Assembly: GCF_004795015.1 (NCBI RefSeq)
Contig: NZ_SSBI01000022.1
Location: forward strand, 50,261-114,260
Direction of reading: 5' to 3'
Length of the DNA stretch: 64,000 nt
Source: Streptomyces sp. A1277
GTDB taxonomy: Bacteria; Actinomycetota; Actinomycetes; Streptomycetales; Streptomycetaceae
The position numbers were made by a program, and so were the translations under genes. Below the pieces are notes generated by a model. The model was not told where the DNA came from and made no database searches. It saw nothing but the letters and a program-made list of their open reading frames with translations. Shown in pieces: positions 54,440 through 63,896 of this stretch (position 1 is the first letter of the stretch; each line of letters opens with the position of its first letter).

Positions 54440-56340
54440 CCCCGGACAGCGGCCGGCCGGCCGAGGAACCACAGCTCGGCCCGCTGCGCCTCGCCGCCGC
54501 CGCTGTGGCTCTCTACGTGCGGGCCGCCCCGGTCGCCGCGGCGGCCCGGATCGCCATGACGCTCGTCTCCGGCTTGTCCCCCGTCGCCCTCGCGTGGTTC
54601 ACCAAGATGCTGCTCGACCGGCTGGCCGGTCACCGGGGCCCCGAAGTATGGGTCACCGCACTGGCCCTGGCACTCACCGGTGCGGTGACAGCCCTCGCGC
54701 AGCACCTGGTCACCTACGCCGACGGCGAGATCGGCCGCCGGGTCACGCTGCGTACCCAGGGAGAGCTGTTCGCCGCGGTCACCCGCGAGCAGGGCATCGG
54801 CGATCTGGAGAATCCGGCCTTTCAGGACCGGCTGCGCCTCGCCCAGCAGTCGAGCCACGGCGGGCCGCAGCAACTCGTCGGCGCGATCCTGGTCACCGCA
54901 CAGTCGGCGCTGACCGTGGCCGGCTTCCTCGGTGTGCTGATCACGGTCTCCCCGCTGGCGGCTTTCCTGGTCCTGCTCTCGGTGGCCCCCACGCTCTGGG
55001 CACAGCTCAGGCTCAGCCGCGCTCGGACCGACATGCTGCTCCGTACGACTCCGCGTACGCGACGGCAGATCTTCTACGCCATGCTGTTGATGGATGTACG
55101 CGCTGCCAAGGAGATCCGGCTCTTCGGGCTCGGGGACTTCTTCCGCGGACGCATGCTCGACGAGCTCGACGCGGCCCAGCGGGGCGAACGGGGCGTGGAC
55201 CGGGCGACGCTGGGCACCGAGGGTTCGCTGTCTTTGCTGACCGCGATGGTCTCCGGAGCGGTTCTGGTCGCGGGGGCCGTCCGGATAGACAGCGGGCACG
55301 GGAACGTGGGTGACATCAGCGTGCTGACCGGCGCGCTCGCCACCGTGCAGCTGACCGTGGCGAGCACCTTGGCGCAGATCGCGGACGCCTCACAGATGTT
55401 GGTCCTGTTCTCGCACTACATCGGCATCACTCGCCGGCGGAGCGACCCGGCCGGGCGGCTTGGGCCCGCCGCCACGGGCGAAGTCGACCCGCTGCGCGAG
55501 GCACTCGTACTCACCGACGTGTGGTTCCGTTACGACGTGGGCCACGACTGGATCCTCAAGGGGGTGAACCTGACCATCCGGCCCGGCGAGTCGGTCGCCC
55601 TGGTGGGACTGAACGGTGCGGGCAAGACCACGCTCACCAAACTGCTCTGCCGACTGTACGAACCCACTCGGGGCACCATCACCTGGGACGGGGCCGACCT
55701 GCGGACTCTGGACATCGCCCGGCTGCGCGCCCGGATCGGCGTGGTCTTCCAGGACCACATGAGCTACGAGATGTCCGCGGCGGACAATATCGCCGTCGGT
55801 GATCTCCGTCGGGCCGGGGACACGCAGCGTCTGCGCGAAGCCGCACGAAGGGCAGGTGTCGATTCGGCGCTGTCCGCGCTTCCCCGGGGGTATGACACCC
55901 TCCTGAGCCGCATGTTCATCCCTGACGACGAGGAGCCGGCAGCCCGCACCGGGCGGGGCAGGAAAGCGGCCCGGACCGTCACGCGGCCCGAGACCGGCGT
56001 CCTCCTGTCCGGTGGACAGTGGCAACGGCTCGCCATCGCCCGCGCCATGCTCCGGACCGACGCCGACCTGCTGATTCTCGATGAGCCGTCGTCAGGTCTC
56101 GACGCGGTGGCGGAGAGCGACATACACCGGAGTCTTCGGCATCTGCGAAGGGGGCGAAGCAGTCTGCTGATCTCTCACCGCCTCAACACGGTCCGGGACG
56201 CCGACCGCATTGTCGTCCTGGACGGCGGATGCGTCACCGAAGAGGGCGACCACCGGAGCCTGCTGGCTGCCAAGGGGATCTACGCGGAGCTCTTCACCCT
56301 CCAGGCCGACGGATACCGGGCGGCGCCGGAGCCGGCGTAG
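54436..56340 (+). CDS. ABC exporter (membrane-ATPase fusion) of the peptide system
   Basis: 634 residues: about six helices, then an ATPase with Walker A GLNGAGKTT, signature LSGGQWQR and Walker B LLILDEPSSGLDA. There is no N-terminal C39 peptidase domain, so leader removal must come from elsewhere. A 25-residue charged insertion (IPDDEEPAARTGRGRKAART) precedes the signature. Coupled to the TlpA gene by ATGA. Probably exports the precursor. Confidence 0.88.
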   Translation: MTPDSGRPAEEPQLGPLRLAAAAVALYVRAAPVAAAARIAMTLVSGLSPVALAWFTKMLLDRLAGHRGPEVWVTALALALTGAVTALAQHLVTYADGEIGRRVTLRTQGELFAAVTREQGIGDLENPAFQDRLRLAQQSSHGGPQQLVGAILVTAQSALTVAGFLGVLITVSPLAAFLVLLSVAPTLWAQLRLSRARTDMLLRTTPRTRRQIFYAMLLMDVRAAKEIRLFGLGDFFRGRMLDELDAAQRGERGVDRATLGTEGSLSLLTAMVSGAVLVAGAVRIDSGHGNVGDISVLTGALATVQLTVASTLAQIADASQMLVLFSHYIGITRRRSDPAGRLGPAATGEVDPLREALVLTDVWFRYDVGHDWILKGVNLTIRPGESVALVGLNGAGKTTLTKLLCRLYEPTRGTITWDGADLRTLDIARLRARIGVVFQDHMSYEMSAADNIAVGDLRRAGDTQRLREAARRAGVDSALSALPRGYDTLLSRMFIPDDEEPAARTGRGRKAARTVTRPETGVLLSGGQWQRLAIARAMLRTDADLLILDEPSSGLDAVAESDIHRSLRHLRRGRSSLLISHRLNTVRDADRIVVLDGGCVTEEGDHRSLLAAKGIYAELFTLQADGYRAAPEPA

Positions 56341-56730
56341 GCCTGGCGTAGGCCCTATCGGCGGGAACCCACCCGGCCGGGACACCGCTGGACCCGCCCT
56401 TCGGGCGGACGACGATACTTTGCGGATACTCCCCAGGGGGCGCTGGGGCCCGCCATTTTCACTACTTAAAGTCACGGCAGGCGGCCTGTGGATCGATCCG
56501 TTTGCTCGGATCGACAGGCCCACACGCCGACGACAAGCGGACCCTGCTCGATATCGTCCGGGAAGCTCCTGATCGGATGAGCTGGACGCGGCTTCCTGCG
56601 CCTGTCGTACTGGTGCAGCGAACGCTGCACCAGATCCGCCGGAGCCGGATCGAGGGGGAGCCAGCGGGATGGAAACAGGGCGGTATATCCGTTCTCTGAG
56701 AAAACTGCAGGTGAGACGCGTCACCGGTTT
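56341..56730 (+). other. Right edge of island 2
   Basis: No gene. A perfect hairpin CTGGTGCAGCG-AA-CGCTGCACCAG lies at 56610-56633. A second, imperfect stem around 56482-56521 (GGCCTGT...ACAGGCC) precedes it. The sequence GCAGGTGAGACGC at 56708-56720 matches the left flank of att copy B. Confidence 0.55.
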
Positions 56731-56756
56731 GGGTTCGAGTCCCACCCGCCCCACCG
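56731..56756 (+). repeat. Attachment-site repeat, copy C
   Basis: The 23-bp core is 56732-56754, inside 26 bases identical to 42600-42625. AATCGTTCTGACCTGGGGAA follows at 56772, at the same 18-base distance as in copy A. It closes island 2; the similar right flank allows a third element beyond. Confidence 0.82.
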
Positions 56757-57121
56757 GGTTTCCTCAGGCAAAATCGTTCTGACCTGGGGAAACGCGTTTT
56801 CCGGGGGTGTTTCGCGTGCGGTGAAACGCCTCACGGTGTGCGGCGAACGGAAGCCTTTGCGCCTCAAGGGCAGGGTGAGAGCTAGAGCTCCTTTGAGCTG
56901 GGGTTTTGCAGCGTCGCCTCCGTGGGAACGTCGGGGAATGATCCCGCGACCGTTTGGGGAGATGCCCCAGACCATTGGTTTCGTTTCTCTGTACGTCGCT
57001 TGTGGTCGTCGGTTCGCTGTCTGTCTTGGACGGATTAGCTGCTGCGGGGGGATGCCGGTGCGCGGCGCCCTCGGACGACTGGCCACCGGCTTCGGTCCCA
57101 GTGCAGGCAACGACGACTCGA
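56757..57121. other. Unassigned DNA right of att copy C
   Basis: Contains the conserved att-associated block at 56772-56794, then sequence with only short frames of poor codon bias. No integrase is seen. Confidence 0.45.
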
Positions 57122-57790
57122 TCAGTGACTGAGCCGGAACGGCCAGAAGCCGGCGGCGGCGTTGTGCGCGGTCTGGCACACCGCGATGGCGACCAGGGCC
57201 ACGGCGGCGGCGCCCAGCATGCCGATGCCCCCGAGCGTGCAGGTGTGCAGCGCGTGGGTGAAGCTGGCTCCGTAGACAGCCTGGGCCTCGGCCGTGGCCG
57301 GGCCGGTGGAGAGGCGAAGGAAGGCACCGGCCTGGATGCCGGCGTCGGAGACCATGCTCAGTTCGTGCCTCCGGTCGGGAGTGCCGAGGCCCGAGGCCGC
57401 GAGATGGCCCGGCAGAGTGCTCAGGAACACCGAAGTCCGCAGGGCCGAGTGTGCGGCCGATCTGGTGCAGGGCGCTGCTGGCGGCGCCAGCGGTGGGGGC
57501 GAGTCGGGGGGCAGGCTGGTCACGGCAATGGTGGTGATGGGGGCCGTGGCCAGGGCGATGCCTATGCCGAGGGCACCGATGACCGCGGCGGAGACGGCGA
57601 CACCGGTGGACGCGTCGAAGGTGTTGACGAGGTGGGCGCCGGTGCCGCCCGCGGCGAGGCCGACGGCCAGGAGCAGTCCGGGGGTGGTGCGGACCATGAG
57701 GCACCCGACCAACGGACCGAGGAGACGGTGAAGCAGTTGAGGGCGATGAGGCGAAGCGTCGCAGGCGGCACCTTCCGGGCCCGATGACAC
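57122..57790 (-). pseudogene. MFS transporter C-terminal remnant, frameshifted
   Basis: Minus-strand pieces read TPGLLLAVGLAAGGTGAHLV, VIGALGIGIALATAPITTIA, then in another frame TAGAASSALHQIGRTLG, then back. These are the second half of a DHA2-type MFS permease. At least two frameshifts and no first half mean it is dead. Confidence 0.75.
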
Positions 57791-58033
57791 CCCTCAGGTC
57801 ACGTTTTCGACAGGGGGCAACAGCCATGCTGGGCCCGGAGGCTAGCGCCCCATTGCAGGACCGCAAAGAAGATCACGGGGTCCCGCAGCCGATCTGTCCG
57901 CGCGGCTTGCTCGCGGGAGGCTCCCTCGCGGCAGCCCTTGCCGTCTACACGACGGCGTTCAGGTGATCGTGCACCAGCTTCGTGAGTGGCACGGCGCCCG
58001 GGGCGCTCTGGTCGCTCTGGGCGTCGGTGGTGG

Positions 58034-59251
58034 TCAGGCGGCGAGTCGGGTGCCGCGCCGCCAGATGGCGCGGGTGTCGAGGGTGTCGTTGATGCTGGTG
58101 GTCGGGTCGCCGTCGATGAGGAGGAGGTCGGCCCGCAGGCCGGGGGCGATGCGGCCGCGGTCGATGAGGTTGAAGCGGCGGGCGGGCACGGACGTGGCGG
58201 CAGCGAGGGCGTCGGAGGGGGTCAGCCCCGCTTGAACCAGGTACTGCAGTTCGTGGTGGAGGCTGGCGCCGTGTGCGACACCGCCGTGAGAGGCGACGGG
58301 GACGCTGGCGTCGGTGCCGGCGAGGATGTCCACTCCGGCGGAGTGCAGGGCGGCGACGCTGTCCAGAACGTGCTGGAAGTTGCCCTCGGGGTAGGTGTTG
58401 AAGCGGCCGCGCAGGGTGTCGAGCCATATTTGGGGCAAGCGGCTGTTGACACGGGGGTCGTCGGCCAGGGCGGTGGCGGCGTTCCCCATGAGGGAGGAGC
58501 TGATGACCAGGCAGGGGGTGACGAAGACATCCGCATCGGCGAGGGCGACGATGATCTGTGCGTCGGCCTTCCGGTCGATGAACAGGTGAGCCAGGCCGTC
58601 GACTCCGGCTTCCAGCGCCTGGCGGGTGGCGTCGAGGGTGATGGCGTGGGCGATGACCCTTTTCCCGAGTGCGTGAGCTTCCTCTACGCCGGCTCTGATG
58701 GTCTGTGGATTCATCTGGGGGAGGTCGGGGCGGCCCATGACGGTACCTTCCTCGATCATCACTTTGATGTAATCGGCGCCTTGCTGGACGAAAGCGTTGA
58801 CGTGGGCGCGGGCTTCGTCGGGGGTGCTCACCGAAGGCATGACCCAGCCCTTGCTCTCTCCGGCGGCGGGGTCGTGTTCGCCCAAATCTTTCATGAGCTC
58901 GCTCGGGTGTCCGCCCTTGGCCATCAGTGCGATGAGGGCGGAGCGTACGTCGGCGAGCGTGTCGTCGTTGTTCACCTCCGTGCGCTGCTGCGGGGTCCAG
59001 TAACCCTGCATTTCCAGTTCGGTGGTGACACCGAACTTCAGTGCCTCGCGCAGGGACTCGACGGAGGTGTGCACGTGGCTGTCGATGAATCCAGGCATCA
59101 GGGTGGCACCCTGGGCATCGACGATCTCGGCTCCGGCAGGTGCCGTGTCACCGCCGATAGCTGTGACGATCTCGCCATTGAGGGTGAGGCTCTGAGCATC
59201 GAGCAGCTTCTCGCCGTCGAAGATGCGGGCGTGGGCGATGTATGTGGTCAT
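58034..59251 (-). CDS. Amidohydrolase family protein
   Basis: 405-residue metal-dependent hydrolase of the imidazolonepropionase/prolidase-like group. Metal ligands are visible in GFIDSHVHTSVE, VIAHAITLD and ILAGTDASVPVAS, and there is a carboxylated-Lys-like IKVMIEEG. The C-terminal LRADLLLIDGDPT completes the urease-type beta domain. It lies 128 bases downstream of an MFS exporter on the same strand. Substrate unknown; no signal peptide. Confidence 0.88.
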   Translation of the reverse strand: MTTYIAHARIFDGEKLLDAQSLTLNGEIVTAIGGDTAPAGAEIVDAQGATLMPGFIDSHVHTSVESLREALKFGVTTELEMQGYWTPQQRTEVNNDDTLADVRSALIALMAKGGHPSELMKDLGEHDPAAGESKGWVMPSVSTPDEARAHVNAFVQQGADYIKVMIEEGTVMGRPDLPQMNPQTIRAGVEEAHALGKRVIAHAITLDATRQALEAGVDGLAHLFIDRKADAQIIVALADADVFVTPCLVISSSLMGNAATALADDPRVNSRLPQIWLDTLRGRFNTYPEGNFQHVLDSVAALHSAGVDILAGTDASVPVASHGGVAHGASLHHELQYLVQAGLTPSDALAAATSVPARRFNLIDRGRIAPGLRADLLLIDGDPTTSINDTLDTRAIWRRGTRLAA

Positions 59252-59379
59252 CACGTGTTCCTTGAGGTTCGTTTGGGAGTTTGAGGCGGCGCCGGCCAGG
59301 CCACCAGATCCGCAGGCATCCTCGACCGCGCGGGATCAGTGCTGCGAGACGCGTGCGTCGGTCGGGAGGATGAGGTGGG

Positions 59380-60903
59380 TCAGGCGGTCTCGGCTTCGGC
59401 CTTGGCCAGCGGTGCTGCGCCGGGTTTGCCGCGCAGCGGCACCTCCTCGATGAGCAGCGAGGCGATCAGTGCCGCGAGAGCGATGCATGCTCCGGTCAGG
59501 AAGATGAGGTGGGTGGCATGGGCCACGTCCTGGAGGTATGGCGCTTGCTCGGTGGTGTGGGCAGTCGTGGATCCTTCGCCGGGTATGCGCGCGGAGCTGA
59601 CGGTGCCGGCGAACAGGGAAGCGAACACGGCGATCCCAACAGAGCCGCCCAGGTTGCGGAAGAGGTTGGTGGCCGCCGAGGCGGATCCGATGTCGCGGAG
59701 TCCGACAGCGTTCTGCGCGATGGTGTTGGCCATTTGCATGCAGAACCCGGTTCCGGCCCCGACGACCGCCATGTAGAGCGACGTCAGGAGGCGCGTGGTG
59801 TCGGTGCCCATGGTTGAGAGCAGTCCCAGGCCCACGACCAGGAGGGCGGAGCCCGTCACAGGGAAGATCTTGTACCTTCCGGTCGCCGACATCACCTTGC
59901 CGGAGATGTTTGCCGTGATCAGCGTGGCGATCATCATCGGCAGCAACAGCAGGCCGGAGTTGGCGGCCGAGGCCCCTTGGACCACCTGCTGGTAGAGCGG
60001 CAGATAGAGGGTTGCGCCGAACGTGGCGACACCGATGACGGTCAGCAGGATCGCGGAAAGAGGGAAGTTGCGGTGCCCGCCGTAGATGCGCAGCGGCATC
60101 AGCGGCTCCTCGGCCCGGCTCTCGGTGACGATGAAAGCGGCCAGCAGGACGAGGGCGACGAGGGCCAGGCCGATGATCTGCCACGACCCCCAGTCGTAGG
60201 TGCTGCCCGCCCAGGTCGCGGCCAGGATGAATGCGGAGATCGCCCCGGTGAGGAACGTGATGCCAAGCCAGTCGATGGAGACCTTGCCCCGGCGCTTCAG
60301 CGCGGGCATGTGCAGGAGGAGCTGGCACCAGATCATGCAGATGAGGCCGATGGGCACGTTGATGTAGAAGGCCCAGCGCCAGCCGAGGTGGCCGGTGACG
60401 AAGCCGCCGACGAGAGGACCACCGAGCTGTCCGACCGCCATCACTCCGGCGACCATGCCCTGGTACTTGCCGCGCTCGCGCGGCGGCAGCAGGGCTCCGA
60501 TCAGCGCGAAGGCGCCGGCGCCCATACCGCCCGCGCCCAAGCCCTGGACCACTCGGAAGATGATCAGCGTGTTCATCGAGGGGGCCATGCCGCACGCCAC
60601 GGACGCGACGAGGAAGAGCGCGATCGAGCTGAGGAACATGTGCTTGCGATTGAGGAGATCGCCGAGTTTGCCCCACACGGGGGTGGAACAGGCGGTGGCC
60701 AGGGTGTAGCCGGTCACCACCCAGGACATGTGATCGAGGCCGCCGAGGTCGGCGACGACGGTTGGCATCGCGGTGCCGACGATCAGGCTGTCGAGCATCG
60801 AGAGCAGCAGGGCGAGCATGACACCGAGCAGAACCCAGCGGATGTTCTTGGGAACCGCGATGGCGTCGGTCTCAGCGGCCTGGCGGGAGGCAGGAGGTGG
60901 CAC
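59380..60903 (-). CDS. MFS transporter, DHA2 type
   Basis: 507-residue exporter of about 14 helices with LSMLDSLIVGTAMPTVVADL, motif A (GKLGDLLNRKHMFL) and motif C (GQLGGPLVGGFVTG) intact. A 31-bp palindrome at 60969-60999, 66 bases upstream of the start, is a strong operator candidate for a TetR-type repressor that is not in the window. Probably cotranscribed with the amidohydrolase. Confidence 0.92.
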   Translation of the reverse strand: MPPPASRQAAETDAIAVPKNIRWVLLGVMLALLLSMLDSLIVGTAMPTVVADLGGLDHMSWVVTGYTLATACSTPVWGKLGDLLNRKHMFLSSIALFLVASVACGMAPSMNTLIIFRVVQGLGAGGMGAGAFALIGALLPPRERGKYQGMVAGVMAVGQLGGPLVGGFVTGHLGWRWAFYINVPIGLICMIWCQLLLHMPALKRRGKVSIDWLGITFLTGAISAFILAATWAGSTYDWGSWQIIGLALVALVLLAAFIVTESRAEEPLMPLRIYGGHRNFPLSAILLTVIGVATFGATLYLPLYQQVVQGASAANSGLLLLPMMIATLITANISGKVMSATGRYKIFPVTGSALLVVGLGLLSTMGTDTTRLLTSLYMAVVGAGTGFCMQMANTIAQNAVGLRDIGSASAATNLFRNLGGSVGIAVFASLFAGTVSSARIPGEGSTTAHTTEQAPYLQDVAHATHLIFLTGACIALAALIASLLIEEVPLRGKPGAAPLAKAEAETA

Positions 60904-60968
60904 GACGGATCACCCCTTTCGCAGAAGCGTGGAGAACGGGCGTGCATCGAGAGGCACCACATCAGCGT

Positions 60969-60999
60969 AACGAACGTGTTCGCAGCGAACAAGTTCGTT
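60969..60999. promoter_or_regulatory. 31-bp palindromic operator upstream of the MFS gene
   Basis: AACGAACGTGTTCGC, then A, then GCGAACAAGTTCGTT: the arms are complementary except for one position each side. This is the size and symmetry of TetR-family operators. Confidence 0.7.
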
Positions 61000-61284
61000 C
61001 GATGTTGTTGCTTCACAGCGCCCCGCCGAGGGGCCCTGGCTTGAGTACCTCCGTCGTCGCGTTCCTGTGCGACCAGCTGAAATCCTGACCGCCGTCCGCG
61101 ACCCAGCCCGGCGTGTGGAGCCCGTCCCTATCGCCGAACTTCAACCCTGGCGCGGTGGAGCCGCCTCGGCGGCGCCACCGCACAGCAGCATGGGTGAACA
61201 CGTTCCTCGGTCCCCCACGATGAGGCATGCATCACGCCATCCGCCACTGCCTCTTGGTCCTGCTGGGGGCTGGCCGGCGTCCTG

Positions 61285-62169
61285 CTAGTGACCGACCTTG
61301 TCCAACTCGGCGAATTCCTCGTCCGAGAACGAGAGTCCCGCGCCGGCGACGTTCTCGCGCAGGTGCGCTATCGACGAGGTGCCGGGAATGAGCAGGATGT
61401 TCGGCGACCGCCGCAGCAACCAGGCCAGGGCGACTGCCATGGGTGTCGAATTCAGCCGGGTGGCCACGGCGTCAAGGGTCATGGACTGCAGCGGGGTGAA
61501 TCCGCCGAGAGGAAAGAAGGGCACATAGGCGATGTTCTTGGCGGCGAGTTCGTCGATCAGCTCGTCGTCCTGACGGTATGCGAGGTTGTACATGTTCTGC
61601 ACGCACACGATCGGTGCGATCGCCTGCGCCTCGGCGACCTGTTCCGCCGTCGCGTTACTCACTCCGAGGTGCCGGATCAGGCCCTGCTGCTGGAGTTGCA
61701 CGAGGGCCTCGAAGGGCTCGGCGAGCGAGCCGGGCCGGGGACCCTGAGCATCTCCGAGGCGGAGATTGACCACGTCGAGCGATTCGAGGTCGAGGTCCGC
61801 AAGGTTCTCGTTGACGGCGCGGCGCAGGTTTTCGGGCTGCCGGGCAGGGAGCCAGCCGCCCTGTTGATCGCGGACCGCGCCGACCTTGGTCACGATGTGC
61901 AGCGATTCGGTATAGGGGTGCAGCGCTTCACGGATCAGCTGGTTGGTGACGCGTGGTCCGTATGCGCCAGCAGTGTCGATATGGCTGATCCCGAGGCCGG
62001 CAGCCTCGCGCAGTACGGCGATCGCGCCGTCGTGGTTGGCGGGTGGGCCCATGACCCCGGGACCGGCGAGTTGCATGGCGCCGTAGCCGAAGCGGGTGAC
62101 GTTCAGATCGCCCAGGTTCCAGGTGCCGCCGGGCAGTGACGCGGAGGGGGTGTTGATGGTTTCGCTCAT
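61285..62169 (-). CDS. Aldo/keto reductase
   Basis: 294 residues of the AKR barrel. NVTRFGYGAMQLAGPGVMGP at the N terminus, SHIDTAGAYGPRV (catalytic Asp and Tyr), IVTKVG (Lys) and the C-terminal IPGTSSIAHLREN cofactor site are intact. ATG 62169. It diverges from a LysR regulator across a clear palindrome, so it is the likely target gene. Substrate unknown. Confidence 0.9.
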   Translation of the reverse strand: MSETINTPSASLPGGTWNLGDLNVTRFGYGAMQLAGPGVMGPPANHDGAIAVLREAAGLGISHIDTAGAYGPRVTNQLIREALHPYTESLHIVTKVGAVRDQQGGWLPARQPENLRRAVNENLADLDLESLDVVNLRLGDAQGPRPGSLAEPFEALVQLQQQGLIRHLGVSNATAEQVAEAQAIAPIVCVQNMYNLAYRQDDELIDELAAKNIAYVPFFPLGGFTPLQSMTLDAVATRLNSTPMAVALAWLLRRSPNILLIPGTSSIAHLRENVAGAGLSFSDEEFAELDKVGH

Positions 62170-62229
62170 GCCGTCGATACTCGCTCGCGGACAACCGGCG
62201 CATCCAATACCGATACAGCGCCCTGTCAT

Positions 62230-62250
62230 ACCCGGTAGGTATCACCGGGT
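62230..62250. promoter_or_regulatory. LysR-type operator
   Basis: ACCCGGT-N7-ACCGGGT is a perfect inverted repeat just before the lysR start, with ATACC...GGTAT nested inside. It lies in the 87-base gap between divergent genes, the normal site for LysR autoregulation and activation. Confidence 0.65.
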
Positions 62251-62256
62251 TATGCT

Positions 62257-63126
62257 GTGGCCGTGGACGCCTTGGAGATCCGCGAGCTGAGGTACTTCCT
62301 GGCCGTCGCCGAGGAACTGCACTTCGGTCGCGCCGCCGAACGCCTCGGCATGGCCCAGCCGCCGCTGTCCCGGGCGATTCAGCAACTCGAGCGACGCCTC
62401 GGCGTCTGCCTGCTGAAACGCGACCGCCGCGGCGTCTCCCTGACCGGTGCCGGAGAGATGCTGCTGCACGAAGGCCGCGCGGCCATCGACGCGACCACCG
62501 CCGCCGCTCGCCGCACCCGCCGCGCCGGTGGCGCCGACAGTCCGGGCGGCCCCCGCAACCGCCTGGTGCTGGTGGTGAAAGCCGGCGCGTCTCACGAGTT
62601 GCTGCACAAGCTCCTCGACACCTATGCGGCCGAGCCTGACGCCGCCAAGATCGAGGTGCTGCCGAGCGGCACGTGTGAGCAGGAAGGGATGCTGCGCGAT
62701 GGCCGCGCTGATGTGGCGCTCATGCACGCCCCGTTCAACTCCCTTGCCGGGTTCGACAGCGAGGAACTGATGACCGAGGGGCAGGTCGCTGTCCTGCCCG
62801 CCGGGCACCCTCTTGCCGCGCGCCGGACTTTGTCCCTGGCCGACGTCAGCGACATCCCCGATCTTCCGCTCGCCCGCTGGTCCCGCCACGGCACATACCC
62901 ACCCGGCCCGGGCCCCGAGATCCACGACCAGACGCAGCTGGCGCAGCTGATCGCTCTCGGACGCACCGTGGCCGTCTTCCCCGACTCAGCCCGCGCCTGG
63001 CTGTGGGCGGATCACACCGCAGTCCCCCTGACCGACGCGCCCCCCGTCGTCACCCACATCGCCTGGCCCGCGCACAGCCGCTCCCTCGCCCTCGCCGGGC
63101 TGATCCGCACGGCTACACGGCTATGA
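62257..63126 (+). CDS. LysR family transcriptional regulator
   Basis: 289 residues. N-terminal HTH (LRYFLAVAEELHFGRAAERL, then GMAQPPLSRAIQQLERRLG) and a C-terminal substrate-binding domain (RNRLVLVVKAGASHELLHKL). GTG 62257 or GTG 62263 may start it. It diverges from an aldo/keto reductase. Confidence 0.92.
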   Translation: MAVDALEIRELRYFLAVAEELHFGRAAERLGMAQPPLSRAIQQLERRLGVCLLKRDRRGVSLTGAGEMLLHEGRAAIDATTAAARRTRRAGGADSPGGPRNRLVLVVKAGASHELLHKLLDTYAAEPDAAKIEVLPSGTCEQEGMLRDGRADVALMHAPFNSLAGFDSEELMTEGQVAVLPAGHPLAARRTLSLADVSDIPDLPLARWSRHGTYPPGPGPEIHDQTQLAQLIALGRTVAVFPDSARAWLWADHTAVPLTDAPPVVTHIAWPAHSRSLALAGLIRTATRL

Positions 63127-63411
63127 CCCGCCCTCGCCTTCCACCGCCGCGACACGCAGCCTGACCGCCGGCCCCCACCCGGCCGTCGCCCACGGGCGCC
63201 ACCGTGACTCCGTGTGCTGTCGGCCTTTGCGTCGGCAGAAGGCGCCCCGGGCCGCCCACGGGACGGGGGGTCCGCGAAGCCGTCACGGCCCCGGCGGGCG
63301 AGGCGGCTCTCGGAATCCTTTCTGGGTCGCTGACCAGCAGGTAGGCATTGGTCTAGTTGGTCTACGACCACGACGAGCAGACGAGCCGTACGGCATTGCC
63401 ACATCACTCGT
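63127..63411. other. Intergenic DNA before the Tn3 remnant
   Basis: No gene recognised. Composition changes from the GC-rich lysR end to mixed sequence around 63320-63360. Confidence 0.4.
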
Positions 63412-63880
63412 CTTGGGTGGCGTCCTTGGCGCGCAGCGGGCGCAGGCCGCCCGGCGCTCGGGGAGCTGGAACGAATACCGGCCGAGATGTTGATGTGGTG
63501 CCGTACGAACGGTGGGAGGCGGGCGACGTCTTCGTCGCGGGTATTGAAGCCGTCAGCGCGCAGCCGGTTCACTGCAGCGTCCAAACACTGTGTGTTGAAC
63601 AGCACCACGCTGAGTACGAGTCCGAGCGCGCCGACCTGGTCTTCCACAATTTTCCGGGCGAGCGCGTGGGCCCCGCCGGAGCTTGGCCTGCGCCTAGATC
63701 TGGCGCCGGCAGCCGGGCTTGTCGGCCAGACGCAAGGATGTGCAGAAACTTGGCGGTCCGCCCGTAGTGGGCGATCGCGTCCCCCAGCGGGGCCGGCCGC
63801 CCGTGCCGCGACAGGATCCGGATGACGTCGTGCGCGGACGTCGCGAGGTCACCGCTTGGCTGTGTGTCCGCGGCTAGGGC
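63412..63880 (-). pseudogene. Tn3-family transposase (TnpA) C-terminal remnant
   Basis: Minus-strand pieces read PLGDAIAHYGRTAKFLHILR, LADKPGCRRQI then a stop codon, ALARKIVEDQVGALGLVLSV, DAAVNRLRADGFNTRDEDVA, RLPPFVRHHINI and LGRYSFQLPE. These are the conserved end of Tn3-family transposases, in changing frames and with an internal deletion after ALARKI. It is dead. Confidence 0.82.
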
Positions 63881-63896
63881 CTGTGTGAGGTCGTGA

